Virus record (IMG/VR): IMGVR_UViG_3300046838_000284 | Location: 1 to 39,638 of that record | From: a virus | Reading direction: 5' to 3' (one strand) | Length of the DNA stretch: 39,638 nucleotides | Part shown: positions 21,601 to 28,791 of the stretch, piece by piece | How positions within the stretch are numbered: the first letter of the stretch is position 1 | Layout of the letters: every line of letters starts with the position of its first letter | The notes under the pieces: model-generated | What the model was told of the DNA's origin: nothing | The model's database searches: none | What the model saw: only the letters and a program-made list of their open reading frames with translations | Position numbers and translations under genes: made by a program

Positions 21601-22588
21601 TGGTGATCTCCCCCACTTTCGTATGGAGTTCGCCCACGTTGTCGACCAGCGTGCGAATCGCCTTTGACGATTTGACGCTGAAGGCTTCGGTGAGGACCTG
21701 GTTGGCTTTGGTCTTCCCCAGCGTCGAGAGTTTGTCGGCCAGCACACCCACCGCCGCCGGTAGGCCTTCGGCGCGCATTACCTTCGCCATTTTTTCGGAG
21801 CTGATCCCGATCGTGGCGAGCACTTTGGCCGCGGTGGAGGTCGGCGTCGCCATCCGCAACAGGCCCTGATTCAGCGCAGTGGTGGCATTCTGAGCTTTGA
21901 CCCCTCGGGAGGTCATCACGTCGAGCGCCGCACCGACATCAGTGAGGCTGAGGCCGAGCTGTTTGGCGGTGACAAGGATGCCGCTGGAGAAGCTCTGGGT
22001 GAGTTCTTCCATGCGGATGTCGCCGTGGCCGACGATCGCGTTCAGGGTCCCCATCGCCTGTCCGAGATTTTGGGTTCCCTTGATCCCGGTCTTCTGGGCG
22101 GAGATCAGCGCATAGGTGGTTTCCTCGAGTTCTGAGCCACCGACCGCAGCGAGTTTGGTGGCGCCGCGCAGCTCCTTCATTGCTTTGGCGCCGCGGAAGC
22201 CGACCGACTCGATGTGGAAGGCGGCTTTGGAGAGTTCCTGTGGGTCGAAGGCACTCTTGCCCGACTGGGCGAATTTGAGGATCGACTTGGACAGCCGCTC
22301 CATCTCATTTCGCGAAGCACCCGCCTGAGTGCTAATCAGGGTCATCGATTTGTTGAATTCGACCGCGGACTTCACGGCCAGCGCCCCCACCGCGGCGATC
22401 GGTAGCGAGACGTGGGTCGTCCAGCTCCGCCCGAAGCTCTGCATCGAAGAGCCGATCTTCTTCATCCGCAGGCCCGCGGCCTCCATGCCCGTAGCGGCAG
22501 CCGCGGTGGATTTGGTGGCCCGGGCCATCGCCGCTTCCAGGGCAACTGAGTCCCCGGTGATATGTACCTCAAGTACGCGGCTCGGCAC
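18644..22588 (-). CDS. Tape measure protein with M23-like and RlpA-like wall-active domains
   Basis: 1314 residues from GTG 22588. Residues 1-350 match the TP901-type tape measure core (ATKSTAAAATGMEAAG, MEELTQSFSSGI, LNQGLLRMATP). Hydrophobic stretches around 395-460 are typical of tape measures. Residues 833-945 resemble an M23 peptidase, but the first zinc His is replaced (DQGWDLAAPGG) and the HLH signature reads GPHLEIGF, so catalysis may be altered. Residues 973-1070 look like a double-psi beta-barrel (RlpA/3D) domain: TASG, IAIYNQSTLG, TDIGPAPWTGRVIDVT. The C-terminal 130 residues form a coiled coil. These modules probably open peptidoglycan during DNA entry. Confidence 0.9.
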   Translation of the reverse strand: MPSRVLEVHITGDSVALEAAMARATKSTAAAATGMEAAGLRMKKIGSSMQSFGRSWTTHVSLPIAAVGALAVKSAVEFNKSMTLISTQAGASRNEMERLSKSILKFAQSGKSAFDPQELSKAAFHIESVGFRGAKAMKELRGATKLAAVGGSELEETTYALISAQKTGIKGTQNLGQAMGTLNAIVGHGDIRMEELTQSFSSGILVTAKQLGLSLTDVGAALDVMTSRGVKAQNATTALNQGLLRMATPTSTAAKVLATIGISSEKMAKVMRAEGLPAAVGVLADKLSTLGKTKANQVLTEAFSVKSSKAIRTLVDNVGELHTKVGEITKSTGDFGKKWKETQETPAFKMHADLAQLKAVMIELGEKLLPVVIPLLTEIGAGIRSVIGAFNKLPKWTQSWIIKLGIAAIAFGPIIGALGTIIKMAGTAATALGGLGAAGAATGGAEAGGAVAGVGASALIPPVGVTAAAIVAQKLGEKHSGFLKELQQKLNPDIGGEISALFGESGESAAEKFAKHFGSKVGPEIDLALKAKRLGKFPELSGQIQHMMKIGLESGASSSTLAPLRAQMKRMGDLVAQGMEGVWKRAGGITDAGISKLIVKFAGLTKGVREQSINATLGMMKAWADGHPKIEAQVQKLTEHLLNRFGATNQQLREGVQKGATGPIAKAFQEAAHGVGGALESIGTNTSQMLKLLGLRNIAQFKALVRFQAGEFGPKFTPQGQAKEEGAKHAGHRARGGSVTRPMVMVGEEAPAHPEMVIASNPAYRRKNIGHWMEAGRWLGIPGFVKGGAASLSGSGAGLAGKIGGTALTRVLEGVKHLIGSQKAPGGVSGAAFRHGRFTFPLPAGSWVPGAVDQGWDLAAPGGTPLLALGSGTMLGHGISGFGPSAPIIGLGGGVKAYYGHAGPGHLLPVGTHFRAGQQIGEVGSGIVGISTGPHLEIGFYPPGPMGSGAAMKSALGYRFGGILGRFAKGGLVSGKVSTFGPPGEGAGTTASGVSSSLPGIAIYNQSTLGDWFKVKIGTHSALLKQTDIGPAPWTGRVIDVTGAGARKMGINPAAFPTDSYGTALDLGASLAGAKSGIGTAGARSGGSKHSKFTPHIGIAKATIAAQIANNKALTVGGLAPSALLPSAAGLPGAIQAALSAPGLSYEGKVAIAERAAEVAAGTEGTVDDKAARAFQRELFTGHKAQLAQRIASLNAKLRKGGLTEKARNKILAKREELAGELWGTEGSLQGLQEAEEEETKKAIEEQKAAAEEQTQAIKALTEAIEQSNKIGESEMAVGLVTAKRALADLIAGQLGAKTIHRSALAGNGSVGTL

Positions 22589-22735
22589 CTAGCTCTCCTT
22601 CGCTTTCAGCTCTTCGGTAATCCCCCGGATCAGCACCTCGACCTCCCAGCTCGGGACCTCGGTCATCACCTGACGCGCCGAGAGGCCGCAGTAGCGGCGC
22701 AGTAGGTAGATCGCTCGCTCCTCGTCACGCCCTAT
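22589..22735 (-). CDS. C-terminal extension of the tail assembly chaperone (probable -1 frameshift product)
   Basis: Frame -1 to the preceding gene stays open across that gene's stop and ends at TAG 22589. It encodes IGRDEERAIYLLRRYCGLSA, then ARQVMTEVPSWEVEVL, the typical second half of siphovirus tail assembly chaperones (G/GT type). It has no good start of its own, so it is probably made by ribosomal frameshifting near the end of the first gene. No classic slippery heptamer is evident. The next gene's GTG begins right after its stop. Confidence 0.7.
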   Translation of the reverse strand: MGRDEERAIYLLRRYCGLSARQVMTEVPSWEVEVLIRGITEELKAKES

Positions 22736-23082
22736 GTAGGGCGTTCGTTGGCGACCTCGACCAGCCGCTCGGAAAGGGCCAGAACATGAGAAAGGCCGAT
22801 CTTGTCGGCCTTGTATTCACGCACGATGACGGTCTTGGCGCTGACCTTTTTGCTGCCCTCCTCCGGCACCGGCTCGAGCAGGATGTCGAGCAGCGCGGCG
22901 ATCGGGGCGATTGCATCCTCCGGAGGGGTGTCCTCGGGCAGTCCCTCGAACTCCTTTTGCTTGGCGATCACCTTCTCTTCGATCGAGCGGGTACGGGGGC
23001 GCAACCTGAACTTCGAGTCGCCCCAGAGGTTGATCTCCACGTCATCGAAGAGATCGGCTACGGATATGGTCTTGCGGGCCAT
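22732..23082 (-). CDS. Tail assembly chaperone, first (short) product
   Basis: 116 residues, acidic and helical; position between tail tube and tape measure genes identifies it. It starts ARKTISVADLFDDVEI and contains a conserved Arg/Lys-rich segment (RLRPRTRSIEEKVIAKQ). It should work with the longer frameshift product to assemble tail tube protein on the tape measure. Confidence 0.8.
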   Translation of the reverse strand: MARKTISVADLFDDVEINLWGDSKFRLRPRTRSIEEKVIAKQKEFEGLPEDTPPEDAIAPIAALLDILLEPVPEEGSKKVSAKTVIVREYKADKIGLSHVLALSERLVEVANERPT

Positions 23083-23165
23083 CTAGGCCTCCTTAACTGG
23101 ACGGGTTTTCGGACGGGTTCGTGGCCCCAACTCGCCACCCGTCCGGAAGACGAGCGGGGCCACGT

Positions 23166-23570
23166 TCAGTAATGGAAGCCGTAACGAACTGCGGTGAGGT
23201 CAAGCAGGACGGCCATTTCCTCGGTGATCCGAGGCGTCGCCTTGGTGGCCGGTCCGTAGACGAAGAGCGTCTTGCGGATTTTGATCGGCGTCCCCTTCGG
23301 GCTGATCGTGCCACCCCAGTGCTGAACGTTGGCATAGGGTTCCCGCGAGTAGAGGCTGAGCGAGCCGCCGCGGACGCTGGTCCTCACCGAGCTGCGCAGC
23401 CGCCCCGATTTATACGGCGGGGCATCGGAGCTGCGGATCTCATCGCGCAGCTTGTCGCCGCTGTTGCGGATCTCTTTTATCAACGCGGCGCGCAGCGATT
23501 TGTCGATCAGCCCGAAGTCACGCGCCAGGTTCCGAATCCCGGCGACATCGATCATCCCGGCGCCGGGCAT
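23166..23570 (-). CDS. HK97 gp10-like tail completion/head-tail joining protein
   Basis: 134 residues. GDKLRDEIRSSDAPPYKSGRLR then SVRTSVRGGS and YANVQHWGGTI are the gp10-type pattern: helix, then PPYKSGRLRSS and a strand pair with the HWG turn. Its place just upstream of the tail assembly chaperone is somewhat unusual, as gp10 is normally closer to the capsid, but order varies. Start ATG 23570; a second ATG five codons later is possible. The short stretch 23083-23165 holds no gene. Confidence 0.65.
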   Translation of the reverse strand: MPGAGMIDVAGIRNLARDFGLIDKSLRAALIKEIRNSGDKLRDEIRSSDAPPYKSGRLRSSVRTSVRGGSLSLYSREPYANVQHWGGTISPKGTPIKIRKTLFVYGPATKATPRITEEMAVLLDLTAVRYGFHY

Positions 23571-23574
23571 CGGC

Positions 23575-24570
23575 CTACAGGGCGGTGTCTTCGGAGACGA
23601 TCGTCACTTCGATCGGCGCTTTGGTGCCTCCGTCGAGAGCTTTGAACTCCAGCGATTCGGACACGATGTCCGGTCCCGCCAAGCTCGGGGCCGAGGAAAT
23701 CTGCTTGGCGGCGCTGAGCAGGACTTCCACTTTCGCGGGGTTTTTTTCCGCGTCGATGTCCGCACCTATGCCGACCAGCAGCAGTTCGACCACTTCCTCT
23801 TCGAGGTAGCGTTTGTGAGATTCCATGCTGGAGAAGTCAGCGGTGGCCGTGGCGCTGCCCTCCATCGCTGCGTTGATGATCGGCTCCGAGGTGAGCCCTT
23901 CGTTGCCGAGCCGGTAGCGTTCGGGCTGGGGGACCGTGATCGCGATCGTGCAGTCGGCGACGTCGGCCAGCTTTACGCCTTTCGCTTTGAGTTCCATCTG
24001 CTGGAAGGTGAACGGCAGGGCGCCGGCGGTGTAGCTGGCGGTCTCCAGGGGATCGGTGACCTCCTCGTCACGGCCCATCACCGTGATCGCCAGCTTGGCG
24101 ATGTCACCCGTGGCTGCCGAGATGGTCAGTGAGGGGATCTTGCAGCCCAGGTAGTTGAAGACCTCCACGGTGCCTTCATTCAGCTCGGGCCGGCCGACCT
24201 GAGCGGTGAGGCTCTTGCCGAACGGTTCGGAGGTGCCGATTTTGTGGACCTGTTTGTAGGCTTTGCCTTCTTCGACTTTTGCCGGTTTGACTTCTTCGCC
24301 GTGCAGCATGTTGAAGAAGGTGCCCATGCCGCCTTTGTCGAAGAAGGGCAGGTTGATGTCACCGCCGACGATGCGCGAAACGGCACGGTGGCCGCTCTCG
24401 GGCATGAAGGCCTGGTTGGAGGCGATCAGCAGGGTTTCGATGTAGTTCTTGGTGAGCGCCAGCGACTCGGATTCGATTTCGAGAAAGCGCGTGGTCGGTT
24501 TGGTGTATTTGCCGTATTCGCTCTCGCTCGCAACGCCCAACTGGCCGCCTATGCCGCTTCTGAATGCCAT
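23575..24570 (-). CDS. Major tail tube protein
   Basis: 331 residues with an AAGGAG site before ATG 24570. Beta-rich, beginning AFRSGIGGQLGVASESEYG and containing Gly-rich strands; the opening (GIGGQLGVA.E..YG, then FLEIESESL) matches actinophage major tail proteins. It forms the tail tube around the tape measure. The C-terminal 60 residues look like an added domain. Confidence 0.85.
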   Translation of the reverse strand: MAFRSGIGGQLGVASESEYGKYTKPTTRFLEIESESLALTKNYIETLLIASNQAFMPESGHRAVSRIVGGDINLPFFDKGGMGTFFNMLHGEEVKPAKVEEGKAYKQVHKIGTSEPFGKSLTAQVGRPELNEGTVEVFNYLGCKIPSLTISAATGDIAKLAITVMGRDEEVTDPLETASYTAGALPFTFQQMELKAKGVKLADVADCTIAITVPQPERYRLGNEGLTSEPIINAAMEGSATATADFSSMESHKRYLEEEVVELLLVGIGADIDAEKNPAKVEVLLSAAKQISSAPSLAGPDIVSESLEFKALDGGTKAPIEVTIVSEDTAL

Positions 24571-24573
24571 TGT

Positions 24574-24732
24574 CTACTCCTTGCCCTTCGTGTCGGTCTT
24601 GACCTCTTTCCACTGCGGTCGCTTGACCAGACTGCGGGCGACCTCTGCAGGTACCTCCAGCTCTTGCCCCGGCTCAACGGTGCCCAGTGAGGGAATGCGA
24701 ACTGCCTGGGGTCCATGAAATCTGAGCTTCAT
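24574..24732 (-). CDS. Small protein between tail terminator and tube, 52 aa
   Basis: Start at ATG 24732, overlapping the previous stop by ATGA. Beta-strand rich with a VEPGQELEVPAEVARSL pattern that is common in small phage structural proteins. It may be a head or tail joining factor. Ends in a Lys/Glu-rich tail. Confidence 0.55.
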   Translation of the reverse strand: MKLRFHGPQAVRIPSLGTVEPGQELEVPAEVARSLVKRPQWKEVKTDTKGKE

Positions 24733-25151
24733 TTGATTCTCGCTTTCGCCGTCAGGGTCAGTTGGATGCGGAAGCCCTGTTTGTTGTCGTAGCTGATTCG
24801 ATGGCCCTCGCCTTTGGTGACCCGACACCAGAGCGCAGTCCCGCCCAGCGAGCCGTCCGCGTAGAGGGCGTCTTCCATCGCTTCGCGAATGGCCCTCGCG
24901 TTTTCCTTGGAGCTCCCAGCCTGCCCGGTCACCGCCACCACATCGAGGGTGAAGCTGATCTGCTGGTTTAGGGCCGGGCCTTCGCCGAGGGTGGCGAATT
25001 CCTCCGTGTCCTCGTCTTTCCAGAGCCAGATGAACTCGCTGGAGCGCTGCGGTTCCTCATCGAAGCTGATCGTTACCTCTTCGAGACCTTCGGAGGCTTC
25101 GAGGATGGCAAGGATTCCCGCTTCCACGGCTTCGGTCGCTGAGTGAGCCAT
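24729..25151 (-). CDS. Tail terminator-like protein
   Basis: 140 residues, alternating helix and strands (AGILAILEASEGLEEVTISF, then ISFTLDVVAVTG). This is the layout of phage tail terminators that cap the tube and join it to the head. Location between connector and tail tube supports the call. Confidence 0.65.
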   Translation of the reverse strand: MAHSATEAVEAGILAILEASEGLEEVTISFDEEPQRSSEFIWLWKDEDTEEFATLGEGPALNQQISFTLDVVAVTGQAGSSKENARAIREAMEDALYADGSLGGTALWCRVTKGEGHRISYDNKQGFRIQLTLTAKARIK

Positions 25152-25985
25152 CTAACCAACCAGTGCCGTGGCGTGGCGGTCGCAGAAGGCGTTGACGCTC
25201 GGCAGCGGGAAGCTGGCGCCCCGCACGCCCGGCGTTACCAGCGAGTAGGTGGTGCCGATCTCGTTGGTGAAGGAGGTCGCCCGTCCCTGCCAGTCCGAGG
25301 GGGTTTCGGTGAGCAGGTAGGCAGCGTAGTCGCGCACCGGAAACCTTGCGTCGGGATATTCGGGCTTGCCGTGGGCATAGACGAGCCGGATGTTGGAGCG
25401 CTTCGTCATCGGCCAGCGCCCTTCGTCGCGGATCAATACGTTAGGCGGGGCAATCACGATCGCGGCGATTTCTTCGGCCGTGAGGATTTGCCCGTCGACT
25501 TCGACTTCGAGCAGCCGCAGGATTTCGGTGCGCTGAAGGATCAGCCGTTCCCCGCCGCTCCCATCGGCCAGCTCTGTGCCGTAACGAGCGCGGAAGGCGA
25601 GCCCGCAGGCACCTTCGATCTCGCTGGTGGCTACTTCCCGTATCGCTTCGAGCTTGGCGACGTCGACCGATTCGCCGAACTTTTCCTCGATCGCGCTAAG
25701 GGAGACAGCGAAGCCGCCGACCACCTCGGCGTGGGTTGTGTAGGTGGCTGCTGGTTCCGTAGAGGTCCAGGTGGCGGTGAGCAGGTCGACCTCGGCCTGA
25801 GCGGGGACTTCGACCGTCCAGTATTTCTTCGCGTCTTCGGTGGCTTCGCTGACTTTGAGTTCTTTGCCCACTTCTTCCCCCGCGGCGTTGGTGATAACCA
25901 CCGCAGGGGCTTCCGTGAGTTCCACCCAGTCGCTGCCCTGCTCGGGGAAGCGGAGCGTGCCCGGGCTGCCGAGCAGCAGCTCCAC
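25152..25985 (-). CDS. Head-tail connector-like protein
   Basis: 277 residues. The first 100 are beta-rich and Glu-rich (Ig-like); residues about 100-270 contain helical segments (LEAIREVATSEIEGACG, DARFPVRDYAAYLL) typical of head-tail adaptors. The gene follows the capsid and a short gene. Presumed to sit between portal and tail. Confidence 0.6.
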   Translation of the reverse strand: MELLLGSPGTLRFPEQGSDWVELTEAPAVVITNAAGEEVGKELKVSEATEDAKKYWTVEVPAQAEVDLLTATWTSTEPAATYTTHAEVVGGFAVSLSAIEEKFGESVDVAKLEAIREVATSEIEGACGLAFRARYGTELADGSGGERLILQRTEILRLLEVEVDGQILTAEEIAAIVIAPPNVLIRDEGRWPMTKRSNIRLVYAHGKPEYPDARFPVRDYAAYLLTETPSDWQGRATSFTNEIGTTYSLVTPGVRGASFPLPSVNAFCDRHATALVG

Positions 25986-25988
25986 CGC

Positions 25989-26207
25989 CTACCCCTTCGA
26001 TTTGAGCTTGCGCTTCTCGGCGGGGGCGGCGGTGGCCTGCTCGGCTACGGAGTCGAAGTCGGGTTCGAAGGGCTTGAAGTTCGCCTTCAGGGCATCCTTT
26101 GAGACGCCCTTCAGGCGAGGCGAACCCTCGCGAAACGTCATTCCCTTGCGAACCACGGCTCCGCTTTCGGTGACGAAGCTCTCCGTAGCGACGATGATCT
26201 CGGCCAC
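25989..26207 (-). CDS. Small capsid-proximal protein, 72 aa
   Basis: Start GTG 26207 shares its last base with the stop TAG of the capsid gene. It begins AEIIVATESFVTESGAVV and ends in a Lys-rich tail (AEKRKLKSKG). The phage family of such short proteins after the capsid often holds head-joining or decoration factors. Function not shown. Confidence 0.55.
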   Translation of the reverse strand: MAEIIVATESFVTESGAVVRKGMTFREGSPRLKGVSKDALKANFKPFEPDFDSVAEQATAAPAEKRKLKSKG

Positions 26208-27649
26208 TATTTGACTTTCAGCTTCGAGAAGGCCTTTTTGGTCATCACCTTGGCGCCGGTCCTCCACCAGAAGTAGAGACCCGACTGACCCGTGGGCCGC
26301 CCTTCTGCTCCGGGAATGTCGGGGATCGGTTTGGCGAACATCCCGATCCGGTCGGCAACCACGTAGTAGTTGAAGTCACCGAAGAGCAGGATGTATTTGC
26401 TCTGGGTGACCGTCGACTGGGCGCTCGAGAGCCGGTAGGCCGGGTATTCGAGCAACGGCCGCGGTACCCGTCCGTCCCTGGTCGCGCCCGGACCGTACTG
26501 GAGTGAGTCGAGCGTGTTCCAGAGCGGCTGACCGCCTTCGGCTTCGAACTGGGAGATCAGCGTGTAGATGGCGCGGTGACCGAGCCAGCTCGCCCGTGCG
26601 GTGTAGCGGTCGGGCAGTTTCGCTTCGGTCGCGTAGACATCTTTGGACCCGAACGCTTTTTCGACCGCCGTTTCGACAATTTCTTCGGCGCCCGTGTAGA
26701 CGCCGAAGGGCTCTTTTTCGCCGCTGCCCGTTGCCAGTTTGGTCGCCTCGAGGACGTCTTTGGCTTCGCCGGCGAGCATCGCCAGGTCGTTGGCGATCGA
26801 GCCGTAGTCCTGGCCGAACTCATACGTCCACTGGCCGAAGGCATCCGCCGCGTGGCAGGTGATTTCGGGCTGGACAAATTTCGGGCTGTCGTCGGTCGTT
26901 TCTTCGGCTTCGGCTTCCCGGTAGGCGGCGGTCATCCCGGTCGAGGTGACGCCCTTCCAGAGGTTCGTGGTGGTCTGGACCTTTTTTGCCAGGGCACGAA
27001 TCGGGTTGATCGCCACTTCGGAGATCGGGATGATCGTCGGGTCCAGCGTGTAGGGCAGCAGGAAGCCGCCTTCTTCGCCGGTCAGGTTGAGCGCCCGCTG
27101 CTCCTCGGGGCTCGGGACCTGCCCGCCGATCGCCTTCACCCAGCCCTCGCGGTAGTTCGGGCTGCCGGTCATCAGCAGATGGCGCGAGAAGGCGCCGTTT
27201 TTGCCGTCGAGGCGCGCCTGGAGCCGCTCGAGGTGGCTCTGTACGTCCTCGCGGTTGACGCCCTCGTGGGCGGGGACGGTGCGCTCGATCGCCCGCTTGG
27301 CACCGTCTGCCATCTTGCGGACCGACGCCTGTGGGTTGAAGGCATCGCCGCTGTAGTTGGTGAGGTCCCAGATCTCCTCGCCCTGGAGGGCGTCGGGTTT
27401 GCGGGTCTGGAAGTTCGGCCGTTCTTCGTCGCGGTGGGCCGGGTCCTCGGCGAGCTCCTCGACCCGCGCAAGCACGGCACGGCGCTCTTTGAGGCTCTCC
27501 TTGTCGGACTCGATCTGCTCGTTGAGCGTGTTCCACTCGCCGCGCTCTTCCTCGTTGAGGTCGCGGCTCTCTTTGGTGATCAGCGAGCCGAGCTCCTGCA
27601 GACGGCCTTTGGCCTCTGAGATCCGGGCTTCGAGTTCCTCGATGTTCAT
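26207..27649 (-). CDS. Major capsid protein (HK97 fold) with N-terminal scaffolding helix
   Basis: 480 residues from ATG 27649, with AAGGAG five bases upstream; an in-frame GTG lies two codons earlier. Residues 1-70 are a coiled coil acting as the delta/scaffold domain, which the prohead protease should remove. The rest is the HK97-type capsid: FLLPYTLDPTIIPISEV, YEFGQDYGSIANDLAMLAG-type spine helix, LEYPAYRLSS, LLFGDFNYYVVADR near the C-terminus. The gene follows the protease. Confidence 0.95.
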   Translation of the reverse strand: MNIEELEARISEAKGRLQELGSLITKESRDLNEEERGEWNTLNEQIESDKESLKERRAVLARVEELAEDPAHRDEERPNFQTRKPDALQGEEIWDLTNYSGDAFNPQASVRKMADGAKRAIERTVPAHEGVNREDVQSHLERLQARLDGKNGAFSRHLLMTGSPNYREGWVKAIGGQVPSPEEQRALNLTGEEGGFLLPYTLDPTIIPISEVAINPIRALAKKVQTTTNLWKGVTSTGMTAAYREAEAEETTDDSPKFVQPEITCHAADAFGQWTYEFGQDYGSIANDLAMLAGEAKDVLEATKLATGSGEKEPFGVYTGAEEIVETAVEKAFGSKDVYATEAKLPDRYTARASWLGHRAIYTLISQFEAEGGQPLWNTLDSLQYGPGATRDGRVPRPLLEYPAYRLSSAQSTVTQSKYILLFGDFNYYVVADRIGMFAKPIPDIPGAEGRPTGQSGLYFWWRTGAKVMTKKAFSKLKVK

Positions 27650-27651
27650 CC

Positions 27652-28791
27652 TCACTCCTTGGTCGGCAGCCGCCAGGTGGGCTGATTTGCCTTGACGCCG
27701 TAGAGCGTCTGATCCTTCTTTCGGCGGCGCCCCGTGGAGTGAGAGGGCTTCTCGGCGCCTGGGGAGTGCATATCGGAAGAACTACCACGATCATCGGACG
27801 GACTTTCTGAGCGAAGCGCCTCGGGGACTTCCTCGCCCAACTGCCCGTAGGCAGCCCGCAGCTTTGCTTTCGCCGCGTTCTTGGCCTCCGTGCAGGCTTC
27901 GGTCTGGTTGAAGCGAGCCGCGGCGGCGTGAACACCGTTGCGGTTCAGCTCGCCGTCGGGCTCGAGGATGCGCAAGCTGCAGCGCGTCTTCGGTGGCTTA
28001 TCGGCCCATTCGCCGCCGCAGGCTTTGCGATCGAGGACACAGGCCTTTTCGTATTGCGCATCGCTGTAGTCGGAGTCCGCGAAGTTGCCCCAGGGCTCAT
28101 CGGAGACGGCGCGGTCTTCTCCTGACGTCACCTCGGCGCCGAGCACTCCTGCGAGAGCCTTGAACCGCTCGGGGTCCTTGGCCCAGCGCTCGAACAACTC
28201 CTCCATTTCCGCCAGCGTGTAGCGGCGGAAGGCGTCAGTCAGCGAGCGCACCCCGGCCGTGGCGCTCTCATAGGCGGGCCAGACCACAGGCCCGGTCTCG
28301 AAGAGGCGCATTTCGGTGACCTTGCGCTCCGGGATGCCGTCCGGGTTTTCCTCGGAGGGCTTCGGGCTTTCGTCCCAGTCTTCGCGGGTGACGTTGAATT
28401 TGAAGCTCGAGCCCAATTCCCCGTCGCGCAGGCGGGGAATCAGCCCGCGGGTAAAGGGTTCGTCATAGAGTTCCGGTTCGTCGTAGCGGACCCCGCGTTC
28501 GTCGGCGATCAGGGCGGAGGGTGCGATCGGCATTTCGCCGATCTGAGAGTCGCCGTGGTTGAAGATGATCTTCGGCTTGTTCTCCTTCAGCGTCCTGGTC
28601 ACCGCTCCGGGCGTGACCATCTCGCGGAAGTGCCCCTCCGTGAGGCTGTGGATGGTGGTCCATTCGTTGAAACGGATCGGGTAGCCCGTCAGCTTCGGCA
28701 TCCCGCCGTCCTCGGCGGCACGGAGCTCCGGGCCAGGTTTGCAGCCTCGGATGAGCTGGTCCTGTAGCGGCATCGCGTTTTTCTCCTTCAT
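27652..28791 (-). CDS. HK97-family prohead protease with long C-terminal extension
   Basis: 379 residues. The serine protease core (30-180) shows GYPIRFNEWT, catalytic His79 in IIFNHGD and candidate Ser128/129 in GELGSSFKF, then VTEMRLFETGPVVWPAYESA. Residues 180-379 are an extension with SDYSDAQYEKACVLD and LNRNGVHAAAARF, a Cys-containing helical part seen in related actinophage proteases. It matures the capsid by cleaving its N-terminal scaffold. A second ATG at 28773 has AAGGAG at a better distance and may be the actual start. Confidence 0.9.
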   Translation of the reverse strand: MKEKNAMPLQDQLIRGCKPGPELRAAEDGGMPKLTGYPIRFNEWTTIHSLTEGHFREMVTPGAVTRTLKENKPKIIFNHGDSQIGEMPIAPSALIADERGVRYDEPELYDEPFTRGLIPRLRDGELGSSFKFNVTREDWDESPKPSEENPDGIPERKVTEMRLFETGPVVWPAYESATAGVRSLTDAFRRYTLAEMEELFERWAKDPERFKALAGVLGAEVTSGEDRAVSDEPWGNFADSDYSDAQYEKACVLDRKACGGEWADKPPKTRCSLRILEPDGELNRNGVHAAAARFNQTEACTEAKNAAKAKLRAAYGQLGEEVPEALRSESPSDDRGSSSDMHSPGAEKPSHSTGRRRKKDQTLYGVKANQPTWRLPTKE

